Positions 37,685-45,892 of a stretch of 64,000 bases of DNA are shown in pieces. The notes under the pieces were generated by a model. That model searched no databases. It was given only the letters and a program-made list of their open reading frames with translations, and was not told where the DNA came from. The translations under genes and the position numbers were made by a program. The first letter of the stretch is position 1. The number at the start of each line of letters is the position of its first letter. Origin of the DNA: Prado023 sp963777855 (GTDB taxonomy: Bacteria; Actinomycetota; Actinomycetes; S36-B12; CAIYMF01); contig CAVZRW010000016.1 of NCBI GenBank assembly GCA_963777855.1, forward strand, positions 124,001 to 188,000, written 5' to 3'.

Positions 37685-39250
37685 GTGACAGAGACAACTG
37701 CCGCACGCCTCGAGTCTGCGCCGGCGCCGCGCGGTGGCTCTGAGAGCGCGGTGCACGTCCCCCAGCCGGTCCTCGCCGAGCGCGCGTCTGACGAGGGCGC
37801 CACCCGCGAGCGGCCGGTCACCCCGAACCCGAAGATGCGGCCCCTCGGGCGGCTCGTCGTCGTGCTGGTCGGTGCGGTCGTGGTGTTCATCGTGGCACTC
37901 GTCGGTGCGGTCGCGGCGTTCATCGCGGGCGAGGACGACCCGTCCCAGCCGGTCTCGGTGACCGTCTGGGGCAACGACACCCTGGTGCAGGTGGTCCGGC
38001 CACCACTGGCGCTGTTCGTGGCCGCGGCGCTGGCGATCGTGGTGATCATCGCGGGGGCCCTGATCCTCGAGTCGGCCGCGGCGCTGCGCACCTATCGCAG
38101 CCCCGACCGCCAGCTCCTGGCCCAGATCGTCACCACCGTGGAGCGCGTGCCCACGGGGAACCCGGTGCGGATCACCGTGCTCATCCCGGCGCACAACGAG
38201 GCTGCCTCCCTGCCGGTGACCCTGGCCTCCCTGGCGGAGCAGTCCCGCCCACCGGACCACGTCGTGGTCGTTGCCGACAACTGCACCGACGACACCGTCG
38301 CCATCGCGCGGGCCCTGGGTCACGAGGCGTTCGAGACGGTCGACAACACGCACAAGAAGGGCGGTGCCCTCAACCAGGCGCTGGCCCGGCTGCTGCCCGC
38401 GATGGACGCCGACGACGCCGTGCTCGTCATGGACGCCGACACCAGCATCGGGCCGCGCTACCTGGAGACTGCCGCGCACCACCTGGACACCGATCCGACG
38501 CTGGAGGCGGTGGGCGGGCTGTTCTTCGGCGAGGACGGGCGCGGCCTGATCGGCCAGCTGCAGCGCAACGAGTACCTGCGCTACTCCCAGGAGATCTCCC
38601 GGCGGCGCGGCCGGGTCTTCGTGCTCACCGGCACGGCGTCGGTGTTCCGGGCGCAGACGCTGAAGAACGTGGCGGCAGCCCGCGGCCTGGCGATCCCCGG
38701 GCAGACCGGCGACGTCTACGACACCAGCGCACTGACCGAGGACAACGAGCTCACCATCGCGCTGAAGTCCCTGGGCGCGCCGATGACCTCGCCGTACGAG
38801 TGCGCCGTGGTCACCGAGCTGATGCCCACCTGGTCGGACCTGTGGCGCCAGCGACTGCGGTGGCAGCGCGGTGCCCTGGAGAACATCGGCGCCTACGGGC
38901 TGACCACCGCGACGGCCCGGTACTGGTCGCAGCAGATCGCCATCGCGTACGGCTCGATCGCGCTGGGCTCCTACCTGCTGCTGATGCTCGTCACGCTGCT
39001 GGCCGCCGACCAGTGGGTGTGGTTCCCGTTCTGGATCGGGATCGGTCTGGTGTTCCTGGCTGAGCGTGTGATCACGGTGTGGCGCGGCGGTGCACGCGGC
39101 AGGCTCCTGGCGGCCCTGCTCCTGCCGGAGATCCTCTACGACTTCTTCCAGCAGCGGGTCTTCGGCCGGGCACTGATCGACATCATCGCCGGCCGGCGGG
39201 CCACGTGGGCGCACGTGCAGCACGCCGCGGAGCCGGAGCGAGTGGCATGA
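37685..39250 (+). CDS. Membrane glycosyltransferase, GT2 family (processive type)
   Basis: This 521-residue integral membrane enzyme has two N-terminal hydrophobic segments, then a GT-A catalytic domain. That domain has ITVLIPAHNEAASLPVTL, the DxD motif in VMDADTS (near residue 258), the acceptor motif TEDNEL and QRLRWQRG, the Q(Q/R)xRW element typical of processive synthases. Three or four C-terminal TM segments follow. It should polymerise or transfer sugar from a nucleotide-sugar across the membrane, for example for surface polysaccharide. The GTG start has only a weak binding site. It overlaps the next small membrane gene by 4 bases. Confidence 0.9.
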   Translation: MTETTAARLESAPAPRGGSESAVHVPQPVLAERASDEGATRERPVTPNPKMRPLGRLVVVLVGAVVVFIVALVGAVAAFIAGEDDPSQPVSVTVWGNDTLVQVVRPPLALFVAAALAIVVIIAGALILESAAALRTYRSPDRQLLAQIVTTVERVPTGNPVRITVLIPAHNEAASLPVTLASLAEQSRPPDHVVVVADNCTDDTVAIARALGHEAFETVDNTHKKGGALNQALARLLPAMDADDAVLVMDADTSIGPRYLETAAHHLDTDPTLEAVGGLFFGEDGRGLIGQLQRNEYLRYSQEISRRRGRVFVLTGTASVFRAQTLKNVAAARGLAIPGQTGDVYDTSALTEDNELTIALKSLGAPMTSPYECAVVTELMPTWSDLWRQRLRWQRGALENIGAYGLTTATARYWSQQIAIAYGSIALGSYLLLMLVTLLAADQWVWFPFWIGIGLVFLAERVITVWRGGARGRLLAALLLPEILYDFFQQRVFGRALIDIIAGRRATWAHVQHAAEPERVA

Positions 39251-39474
39251 GCGCGCTCCACCTCGCCCCCGTGCTGCACGGCATCGTGCTGCCGTCCTCG
39301 GTGCTCCAGTCGCCGTGGTTCCAGCTGCTGGCGGCCTTCGTCGCGGTGAACACCCTGATCTACGTGGGCATCACGCTCATGAAGCTCGTGACCTGGCCCG
39401 AGCGGCTGCGCCTGGACAAGGCGCGCGGCGATGTGGCCGCACTCGCTCGGGACCCGGGGGTCGAGCCGGGCTGA
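39247..39474 (+). CDS. Small single-span membrane protein coupled to GT2
   Basis: This 75-residue protein starts in an ATGA overlap with the GT2 stop. It has one hydrophobic segment (FQLLAAFVAVNTLIYVGITLMKLVTW) followed by a basic/acidic cytosolic tail (PERLRLDKARGDVAALARD). I know no named family. The tight coupling suggests an accessory subunit of the glycosyltransferase, which is inference. Confidence 0.8.
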   Translation: MSALHLAPVLHGIVLPSSVLQSPWFQLLAAFVAVNTLIYVGITLMKLVTWPERLRLDKARGDVAALARDPGVEPG

Positions 39475-39507
39475 GGCCCCGGCCCCGCTGGCCGGGTTGC
39501 CCCCGTT

Positions 39508-39570
39508 GCCCCACTGGCCCCGTTGTCGTCCGGTGCCCTGCTGGCCCCGTTGTCCTCCGGTGACGCTGTC
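39508..39570. repeat. Two-copy 28-base direct repeat between convergent genes
   Basis: TGGCCCCGTTGTC(G/C)TCCGGTG occurs twice in tandem after a shorter related word. It lies between the small membrane protein gene and the SDR gene. Confidence 0.6.
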
Positions 39571-39596
39571 ACCCGGGCGAGGTCGCCGACGCAGTC

Positions 39597-40402
39597 CTAG
39601 TGCACGTCCGGCATGAGCCTCTTCATCTGCTTCTGGATCAGCTTGGTCGCCTGGCGCGGGGCGATCCGGGTCGCGGCTCCCATCAGCGTCGAATCCCGGC
39701 CCACGTAGATGTGCAGTCGCCCGGCCTCGATGCCGTTGCACATGATCCGTGCGGCGTCCGGGGCCGAGGTCATCCGGGCACCCGCGGCCGCGTCCTCGGC
39801 GCCGGCGATGGTCACCCCCGAGTTGCCCGCGATGTTGGTCGCCACCGCGCCGGGCAAGATCACCGAGACCCCGACGGCCGTGTCCAGCAGCTCGGCGTAC
39901 AGGCCCTCGGTCAGGAGCTTGACCGCCGCCTTGGACGCGCCGTACATCACCTGACCGGGCACCGGCAGGAACCCGCCCATGCTCGAGACGTTGGCGATGT
40001 GTGCCTCCGGCCGGGACTTCAGGTGCGGCAGGAAGGCCTTGACCATGTGGATCGTGCCCATCAGGTTGACGTCCAGGATCCGCTGGATCGTGGGGTAGTC
40101 CAGCGCCTCGACGGTGACGAACGGCTGGATGATCCCGGCATTGTTGATCAGCGCGTCGACGGCGCCGTGGTGGGCCTGCACCGCCGCGGGCAGGGCCTCG
40201 GTGGCCGCGCGGTCGGTGATGTCCACGACGTGGGTGGACAGCCGCGACCCTGCCGCGGCCAGGGCGGCGGTCTCCGCGAGGCCCTCGGGCCGCACGTCCA
40301 CCGCGGCCACGCGCGCCCTCTCCGCAGCAGTTCGAGGGTCAGCTCGCGGCCCATGCCGCTGCCGGCCCCGGTGACGACCACCACCTTGCCGCGCACCTTC
40401 AC
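39597..40402 (-). CDS. Short-chain dehydrogenase/reductase (one frameshift)
   Basis: This 268-residue Rossmann enzyme has the N-terminal VKVRGKVVVVTGAGSGMGREL (cofactor motif TGAGSGMG) from GTG 40402, with GAGAGGAG upstream. The body lies in another frame after a missing G in the GGG run near 40317. The body has NNAGI, the catalytic Ser in ANVSSMGGFLP and Tyr/Lys in MYGASKAAVK. Asp in VAAVDVRPEG at the end of strand 2 suggests NAD(H) preference. It is divergent from the PadR gene, whose operator lies between them, so it may be a target of that regulator. The substrate is unknown. Confidence 0.88.
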
Positions 40403-40509
40403 GACGTGCTCCTCTCGCCGGTCGCCCCACGGCTGGGTGCCCGCGGGCCCTGGTGCAGGTGTATCAGAACCAGCGGCATCGCAGGGGCCCTGGGCTGAGT
40501 GGGGGAGGG

Positions 40510-40538
40510 TTGACGGAATGAATCGTAACGACATATCG
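40510..40538 (+). promoter_or_regulatory. Promoter of the PadR gene
   Basis: TTGACG (40510-40515) with 17 bases to ATATCG. The operator palindrome overlaps the spacer and the -10 region. Confidence 0.5.
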
Positions 40539-40542
40539 TTAC
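40525..40542. promoter_or_regulatory. Perfect palindromic operator in SDR/PadR divergent region
   Basis: GTAACGACATATCGTTAC has perfect 7-base arms around CATA. An overlapping second repeat ACAT-N9-ATGT (40531-40547) resembles PadR-type sites. It overlaps the presumed -10 box, which suits autorepression. Confidence 0.65.
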
Positions 40543-40590
40543 CATGTCGTTGAGCACAGGCTCAGCACCTCACATGAAGGAGGACTCGCG

Positions 40591-41313
40591 ATGTTCCGCG
40601 AATTCCACACAGCACACCAGCACCACCACCAGGGTCCGGGCCACGAGCACCGGCACCACCACGACGATCCGGCCGCACAGTCCGAGCCCTTCGGCGACGG
40701 GGTTCCCCATGAGGAGGGTCCCGGCCGCGGTCGGGGTCACCGCCGCGGCGGCCACGGCGGCCGGGGCTTCGCCGGCGGTCCAGGGTTCGGCCCAGGTGGT
40801 CCCGGGTTCGGCCCGGGCGGTCGCGGTCCCGGACCCGACGGGTTCGGGCCCGGGGGCTTCGGCCCGCGTGGCCGGCGTCGGCGGCCCAAGGGCGCGGTCC
40901 GCGAGGCCGTGCTCTCGCTGCTCGCCGACGGACCTGCCAACGGCTACAGCCTCATGAAGCAGATCTCCGAGCGGACCGACGGTACCTGGGCGCCGAGCCC
41001 GGGGTCGGTGTACCCGACGTTGGCCCAGCTCGTGGACGAGGGGCTCATCGTCGCCACGGGCACCGGCAAGGGCACCGACTTCGACCTCACCGACGAGGGT
41101 CGGGCCTACGTGGCCGAGAACGCCGAGCTGCTCGAGCGGATCTGGGCCGAGGGAACGCGCGGCGCCCCGTCGCACGTCGCCCTGCGGGACGCCGTCATGG
41201 CGTTGATGGGCACCGTGCAGCAGTTCCGGTTCGCCACCGACGACCAGCGCCGCCAGGCCACCGAGAAGCTCGAGGCCACCCGCCGCGAGCTCCACGGCAT
41301 CCTCGCCGAGTAG
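40591..41313 (+). CDS. PadR-family regulator with His- and Gly-rich N-terminal extension
   Basis: This 240-residue transcriptional repressor has a canonical PadR winged helix at about residues 100-180 (GAVREAVLSLLADGPANGYSLMKQISERTDGTWAPSPGSVYPTLAQLVDEGLI). A C-terminal dimerisation helix follows (DDQRRQATEKLEATRRELHGILAE). The first 95 residues are unusual: a His cluster (HTAHQHHHQGPGHEHRHHHDD) and then a Gly/Pro/Phe/Arg-rich low-complexity stretch. Such His-rich leaders may bind Ni, Zn or Cu, and metal sensing is a possible role, but this is inference. A PadR-like operator lies upstream. GAAGGAGG precedes the ATG. Confidence 0.9.
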   Translation: MFREFHTAHQHHHQGPGHEHRHHHDDPAAQSEPFGDGVPHEEGPGRGRGHRRGGHGGRGFAGGPGFGPGGPGFGPGGRGPGPDGFGPGGFGPRGRRRRPKGAVREAVLSLLADGPANGYSLMKQISERTDGTWAPSPGSVYPTLAQLVDEGLIVATGTGKGTDFDLTDEGRAYVAENAELLERIWAEGTRGAPSHVALRDAVMALMGTVQQFRFATDDQRRQATEKLEATRRELHGILAE

Positions 41314-41405
41314 AGAACCAGCCCGCGCCCCCGCCGCCGGCCACTCCGCGCACCCCGCCCCCACCCCGCCCCGCCCCCACCCCACCCCGCCCCCACTCCG
41401 CCAGA

Positions 41406-41466
41406 TTCTCCCCAAGATGCTCGATTCTCCGCGCAGGTACCGGAGAATCGAGCATCTTGGGGAGAA
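41406..41466. repeat. Long perfect intergenic hairpin (GATTCTCC family)
   Basis: Perfect 26-base arms (41406-41431 against 41441-41466) flank a 9-base loop. Each arm has TTCTCC at its base and GATTCTCC near the loop. It may terminate the PadR transcript; no T-run follows. Confidence 0.85.
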
Positions 41467-41556
41467 CGTGCGAGGGGGCTCGCAGGGGGGACCTGCTGCG
41501 GGGGAACGCACCCGGTGGCTCGGCGTACGGGCCCGTGGCGGGGCTATCGTCGCGAG

Positions 41557-42147
41557 GTGGCTGAGATCGACGTCATCGAGTTCACCCCCGACCTGGTCGA
41601 GGACTACTTCGCGCTGTTCGATGCCGCCTTCCCGGACAACCCGCAGTGGGGCGGCTGCTTCTGCACCTTCTACGACGACACCTCCGGGGAGCCCTTCGAC
41701 CCCGAGGTCGACGCGGCCCGCAACCGCGCAACCCGCCAGGAGCGGCTGCGTTCGGGGGCGGTGCACGGTCTCCTCGCCTACATCGAGGGCGCACCGGTGG
41801 GTTGGTGCAATGTGGCCCCGCGCAGCCAGGTGCCGAACCTGCGCCGGTTCGCCGACGCGATCGAGGATCCCGCCGACGAGCCGGCGGTCATCATGTGCTT
41901 CGTCATCCGCCCGGATTATCGCGGGCAGGGCGTGGCCAGTGCGCTGGTCCGCGGCGCTGTGGAGGCCAGCCGACGGTGGGGCGTGGGTTGGTTGGAGGCC
42001 TACCCGGCCAAGGCCGACGTCGACCTCGAGGGCATGACCTGGAGCTCGGCCTTCTACAAGGGCCCCCTGAGCATGTACCGCAAGGCCGGCTTCGAGGTCG
42101 CGCGCGACATGGGCACGTGGTCGGTCGTGCGTCACGACCTCGGGTAG
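41557..42147 (+). CDS. GNAT-family N-acetyltransferase
   Basis: This 196-residue acetyltransferase starts at GTG 41557 (VAEIDVIEFTPDLVEDYFALFDAAF). The acetyl-CoA binding motif A is IMCFVIRPDYRGQGVASALVRGAVEASR, and FYKGPLSMYRKAGFEVARDMG is the typical C-terminal turn. The N-terminal WGGCFCTFYDD stretch is shared with a common uncharacterised GNAT subgroup. The longer frame adds 14 residues that overlap a presumed promoter region. The substrate is unknown. Confidence 0.9.
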   Translation: MAEIDVIEFTPDLVEDYFALFDAAFPDNPQWGGCFCTFYDDTSGEPFDPEVDAARNRATRQERLRSGAVHGLLAYIEGAPVGWCNVAPRSQVPNLRRFADAIEDPADEPAVIMCFVIRPDYRGQGVASALVRGAVEASRRWGVGWLEAYPAKADVDLEGMTWSSAFYKGPLSMYRKAGFEVARDMGTWSVVRHDLG

Positions 42148-42252
42148 CTCGCCGGGCGCCACCAACCGGACCCGGGCCGCCGCGCACCGTCGCGTGGCCG
42201 CCGCCCCGCCCAACCCGCCGCCGCCGGCCGCCGCCCGGCCGGCCCGCCGCAT

Positions 42253-42310
42253 TCTCCAGTTCGTGCTCGAATCTCCCGGTTGAACGGGGGATTCGAGCAC
42301 GACCTGGAGA
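42253..42310. repeat. Intergenic hairpin (GATTCTCC family)
   Basis: The core arms GTGCTCGAATC and GATTCGAGCAC are perfect, with further pairing of TCTCCAG against CTGGAGA at the base. It lies between the convergent GNAT and YbaK genes and could serve as a two-way terminator. Confidence 0.8.
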
Positions 42311-42343
42311 TCCTGCGTGGGCAGAGGCGCGGGGCCGCCGACG

Positions 42344-42958
42344 CTACTGCGGGTCGCGGTCCGTGACGTCGGCCACCGCTGCCCCGAGCGCGTGGATGAG
42401 GGCGTCGGCTGACGTGGTGAACGCGGTGCCGTGGCCCCCGCCGCCGATCGACACCGGTCCCTCGGGGATCGCGGCGTCCGCGATGACCGGCCACGCGGTC
42501 ACCGAGCCGAACGGCGTGATCGTGCCGCGCGGGTAGCCGGTGACCGCCAGCGCGACCTCGGCGCTGGGCATCGACAGCCGACTCACTGCGAGCAGGGCAC
42601 GCAGCTTCGGCCAGCTGATCGTCCGCCCGCCGGGGACGAGCACGAACAGGAAGTCGTCGTCGGCGCGACGCACGACGATCGACTTGAGCACGCGATCCGG
42701 GGTCAGCCCGCGGGCGGCCGCGGCCTCGGCGAGGCTGGACACGGGCCCGTGCTCAGTGACCTCGAACGCGACGCCGGCGGCCTCGATGGCGCGCCGGGCC
42801 CGCTCGGCCGGGGTGGAGCCGGCGGGGGTGGAGTCGGCTGGGGTGGAGCGGGCGGGGACGGAGTCGGCCGAGGTGGAGCCCGCGGGACTGGAGTCGGCCG
42901 GGGTGGAGCCGGCGGGGACGGAGTCGGCCGGGGTGGAGCCCGGCGGGGTGGGGGCCAT
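42344..42958 (-). CDS. YbaK/EbsC-type aminoacyl-tRNA deacylase with repeat leader
   Basis: The catalytic part (about residues 50-204) matches YbaK/ProX editing proteins, which hydrolyse mischarged tRNA. It has RARRAIEAAGVAFEVTEHGPVSS, the conserved Lys in DRVLKSIVVRR, FVLVPGGRTISWPKL, then VTGYPRGTITPFG and the GGGGHG end loop. The first 48 residues are four and a half copies of a decapeptide (GSTPADSVPA-like) encoded by 30-base tandem repeats. The true translation start could be just before ERARRAIEAAG, since the repeat is not part of the family. The next gene upstream ends 3 bases before this stop region's strand partner, so co-transcription is likely. Confidence 0.85.
   Translation of the reverse strand: MAPTPPGSTPADSVPAGSTPADSSPAGSTSADSVPARSTPADSTPAGSTPAERARRAIEAAGVAFEVTEHGPVSSLAEAAAARGLTPDRVLKSIVVRRADDDFLFVLVPGGRTISWPKLRALLAVSRLSMPSAEVALAVTGYPRGTITPFGSVTAWPVIADAAIPEGPVSIGGGGHGTAFTTSADALIHALGAAVADVTDRDPQ
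42805..42955. repeat. 30-base tandem repeat encoding a decapeptide
   Basis: Four to five copies of GGGGTGGAG(C/T)(C/G)GGCGGG with the rest of a 30-base unit. Translated on the minus strand they give (G/R)ST(P/S)ADS(V/S/T)PA. The copy number is likely to vary between strains. Confidence 0.85.
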
Positions 42959-42961
42959 CCG

Positions 42962-43711
42962 TCACCGCAGGGTGAAGAGGCCACGCAGGTAGTCGCGCAG
43001 GGTCTCGGCGTCCACGGCGACGCGCTGGTAGCCCTCGCCCTCGGGGCCGTGGGTGACCAGGTCCACGCGGGTCTCGCCCGTGCGCAGCACCATCGAGTCG
43101 ACCACGAGGCGGGTGCCGGTCTCCCGGCGGGGCACCCGGTGGATCAGCTGCCAGCGCTCCGGCGCGAGCTCGGCGACGCGATGCAGCTCCGCGTCGCTGA
43201 TCGGGACCGGCTCGCCGGCGTCGTCCGGGATCTTCGCCTTGCCGTTGATCATGCGCTCGACCACCGCGTCAGCGATCCCGCCGACCGAGAACAGCGAGAT
43301 CCGGTGCAGGCCCAGGGCGTCGATCCGGTCCACGCCGACGACCTGGTTGCCGAACAGGGAGATCAGCCAGCGCCATGGCGCGTCGGCCTCGCCGGCATGC
43401 CCGCGGCGGATGTCGAGGGTGCCGATGCTCGAGGCCACCAGTGCCACGACGAGCCCGAGGTCGCCGACCACCTCCGCGGAGGCCTCGCCGGGCACCCGGT
43501 AGAGCACGCCGCGGGCGGCCAGGGAGCGCACGGCCTCGGCCAGCACAGCGTCCTCCACGCCGGCCAGCGCGGGTACGTCGCCGAGCACGACGGCCATCTC
43601 GGCCTGGGTGAACGCGCCCATGTCCACCGGGCCGGTGGACACGAGCTCGGCGATGTCGGCGAGCTGCTGGTCGGCGAGCGTCCCGGAATCCGGGGTGTCG
43701 GCGGCCGTCAT
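42962..43711 (-). CDS. Hypothetical protein coupled to the preceding gene
   Basis: I do not recognise this 249-residue protein. It is soluble, acidic and mixed alpha/beta. Notable stretches are AFTQAEMAVVLGDVPALAGVEDAVLAEAVRSLAARGVLY near the N-terminus (helix-turn-helix-like spacing), a central FGNQVVGVDRIDALGLHRISLFSVGG, and the C-terminal VDLVTHGPEGEGYQRVAVDAETLRDYLRGLF. The ATG at 43711 forms an ATGA overlap with the stop of the upstream unknown gene, so the two are translationally coupled and likely act together. Confidence 0.75.
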   Translation of the reverse strand: MTAADTPDSGTLADQQLADIAELVSTGPVDMGAFTQAEMAVVLGDVPALAGVEDAVLAEAVRSLAARGVLYRVPGEASAEVVGDLGLVVALVASSIGTLDIRRGHAGEADAPWRWLISLFGNQVVGVDRIDALGLHRISLFSVGGIADAVVERMINGKAKIPDDAGEPVPISDAELHRVAELAPERWQLIHRVPRRETGTRLVVDSMVLRTGETRVDLVTHGPEGEGYQRVAVDAETLRDYLRGLFTLR

Positions 43712-44706
43712 GTGGCATCCTCCTCGATTCCCATGAACCGGGCACGCAGCGGCCCGGCGTCCTGGACGACCCCACTGAGGGCAAGGGTCCGCCCACCGAT
43801 CGGCAGCGCGATCTCCTCGGGGTCGCCCGTCAGGTCGTCGGCCGTGCGGGTGGCGGGGGGCGCGTCCAGCACGGCGGTGACCCCTGGGCGCAAGGGGGCC
43901 GGCACTCGCACGATCGGCAGCGGGCCGAACAGCCCCAGCCCGAGCTCGTCCTTGTACGGGGCGTCGGGCAGCAGGTCCTGGGGGTGTTCCGGGGAGGGCG
44001 GCGCGAACAGGTCCCCCGCGGGGCCGACCGGGGCGACCTCCGGGGTGAGCACGTCCGACCACCGGCGCTCCTGGCTGGAGGTCAGGGTCAGGTCCGTGCG
44101 TCGGCGGGCCAGCTCAACCAGCGCTCGTCCGGCGGCCCGGCTCTGCGTGGTCTGCGGGGGGCGCAGCAGCATCGGCCGCGTGTCCACGTGCGCCGACAGG
44201 CCCCACGGCCCGACGTTCTTCCCGGTGATCCGGTAGATCACGTAGTCACGGATGTGCACCGCGTCGGACCAGGTGGGCAGCTTGCCCGGCTGGAACGTCG
44301 CCTTGGTGCGCTCGAGCTGGACCCATGTGCCGGACAGGGCCTTGCCGTGCAGCGACTCGCGCACCAGCGGGCCGTCGAGGCCGTAGTCGGGGTGGGTCTT
44401 CTTGTCGACGGTCCGGTGGTGGCTGGAGAGCCGGCGGCGACTGTTGGGGAAGATCCAGCGGTCGTAGAGCTCGTCGTCGCCGACCACCACGTGGGCGCCC
44501 TGAAGCAGGCTCACGAGGTCGGGGATCGACATCCCGTGCTCGACCAGGTCGGACATGACGCGGACCTCGGCGTCGGTGGCGTGCTCGACGGCTTTGGCCA
44601 GCTTGGGGGAGAAGTCGCCGGCGGCGGCGGCAACCTTGATCAACATCGCGAGGCGATGGCGCTCGGACTCCGGCGAACGGGCCCCAGGTGCCGGCGGAGT
44701 GGTCAT
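43708..44706 (-). CDS. Hypothetical protein, first gene of an unknown pair
   Basis: This 332-residue protein is not recognised. The N-terminus (LAMLIKVAAAAGDFSPKLAKAVEHATDAEVRVMSDLVEHGMSIPDLVSLLQGAHVVVGDDELYDRW) is helical. The middle is rich in Trp/His and basic residues (FPNSRRRLSSHHRTVDKKTHPDYGLDGPLV). The C-terminal half is Pro-rich with two short beta-like parts. No signal peptide or TM segment is present. ATG 44706 has AGGAGG upstream, which excludes the much longer frame. It is coupled to the following unknown gene by a 4-base overlap. Confidence 0.75.
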   Translation of the reverse strand: MTTPPAPGARSPESERHRLAMLIKVAAAAGDFSPKLAKAVEHATDAEVRVMSDLVEHGMSIPDLVSLLQGAHVVVGDDELYDRWIFPNSRRRLSSHHRTVDKKTHPDYGLDGPLVRESLHGKALSGTWVQLERTKATFQPGKLPTWSDAVHIRDYVIYRITGKNVGPWGLSAHVDTRPMLLRPPQTTQSRAAGRALVELARRRTDLTLTSSQERRWSDVLTPEVAPVGPAGDLFAPPSPEHPQDLLPDAPYKDELGLGLFGPLPIVRVPAPLRPGVTAVLDAPPATRTADDLTGDPEEIALPIGGRTLALSGVVQDAGPLRARFMGIEEDAT

Positions 44707-45152
44707 CGGTGAGCCTCCTGCGGGGGATGGGCCGACTATCGCAGAAGGGGGTCCGGGATGTCTCGGGGGTGGGCGGCGCCGCGGCACGGCACGGGCGGAG
44801 GCGGCGCGGGGGCCAGGAGGGGCGCAGGGGTCGCGGGGCGCGGGGGCCAGGGGGCGCAGGGGGCGTGGGGTCGGGGGGGCGTGGGGTAACGGGGCGTGGG
44901 GTAACGGGGCGTGGCCCGGTTGGGGCCCCGTCTCAGTGGTCACGGGGACCGTTGGGCCCCGTTTCGAAGGAAATCGTCGTCGAAGTGGGGCCCGAATCCC
45001 GGGCCGCCCGAAGGTCGGGGCCGTGGGGGGGCGCGGCGGGGCAGGTCGTGTCGGAGGGGAGGGCCAGACTGGGCTGGTGCGCCGGTCGAGGGACGGGTGG
45101 AGTGACGGCGAGGGGGCGGGGCCATGGCTCGCAGGGCGGGGAGGCGGAGCCC
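44707..45152. other. G-rich divergent intergenic region with G-quadruplex potential
   Basis: No gene is seen. On the plus strand between about 44800 and 44930 there are many runs of three to seven G, including two copies of GTGGGGTAACGGGGC. Further on, GGGGCCCCGT and GGGCCCCGTTTC form partly paired arms around 44933-44965. It could form quadruplexes in the single strand. No clear promoter boxes are seen. Confidence 0.5.
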
Positions 45153-45785
45153 ATGAGGCGGCCCGGGGATGGACGAAGTGGGGTGGGTTCACCGGTTGGA
45201 GGCAGTGGGGTGGGCTCACAGGATGGAAGCAGCGGGCCGGGCTCACCGGGAGCAGCCCGCGGGACTGCCGTGCTCGTCATGGCGTTGATCGGGAGTGGTG
45301 CGCTGGCCGGATGTGCCGCGGGAGGGCCCTCATCCGCGGGGGACGGCGGCCCGGCGTCCACGTCAGCGCCGCCGTCGTCGTCCGCTCCAGGCGCGGCGAC
45401 CGAGTCCGGTGCGGTCACCCACGTCGTCGACGGCGACACGATCGACGTCGCGGGAGTGGGGCGCATCCGGGTGATCGGGATCGATACCCCGGAACGCGGG
45501 GATTGCGGGTACGAGTCCGCGACCCTGGCGATGGCGGCCCTCGTCGACGGCCGGACTGTGACCCTGGTCCCCGGCGCGACCGACGCCGCCGACCGGTACG
45601 GGCGATTGCTGCGCTACGTCGATGTCGGGTCCGTGGATGCGGGGCTGCGACTGATCGAGGACGGCTGGGCCATCGCCCGCTACGACAGCCGCGACGGGTA
45701 CGGCCATCACACCCGCGAGGAGGCCTACGTCGCGGCCGATGCGGCATCGGCGGATCTCGGCTGCTACCCCGACAGCGACCCGTAG
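45153..45785 (+). CDS. Thermonuclease (SNase)-like lipoprotein
   Basis: This exported nuclease of 210 residues begins with a Ser/Gly-rich N-terminus of about 35 residues, followed by a lipoprotein signal (VLVMALIGSGALAGCAAGG). The SNase domain starts THVVDGDTIDVAGVGRIRVIGIDTPE, with the Ca-binding Asp residues and catalytic Glu of GIDTPE. It continues with DRYGRLLRYV (catalytic Arg region) and EAYVAADAASADLGCY. It should cut DNA/RNA or process extracellular nucleic acid. The ATG 45153 is preceded by GGGAGGCGGAG. Confidence 0.88.
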   Translation: MRRPGDGRSGVGSPVGGSGVGSQDGSSGPGSPGAARGTAVLVMALIGSGALAGCAAGGPSSAGDGGPASTSAPPSSSAPGAATESGAVTHVVDGDTIDVAGVGRIRVIGIDTPERGDCGYESATLAMAALVDGRTVTLVPGATDAADRYGRLLRYVDVGSVDAGLRLIEDGWAIARYDSRDGYGHHTREEAYVAADAASADLGCYPDSDP

Positions 45786-45892
45786 CCGCCGTCGAGCCCG
45801 ACAGTCGGATCGTGACCGCGATTCGCGGCCGAGCCGCACCCCGGGCCCTACGCCCCTACCGCCACGCCCCGCGGTGCGCCGAGCATGGCCCC

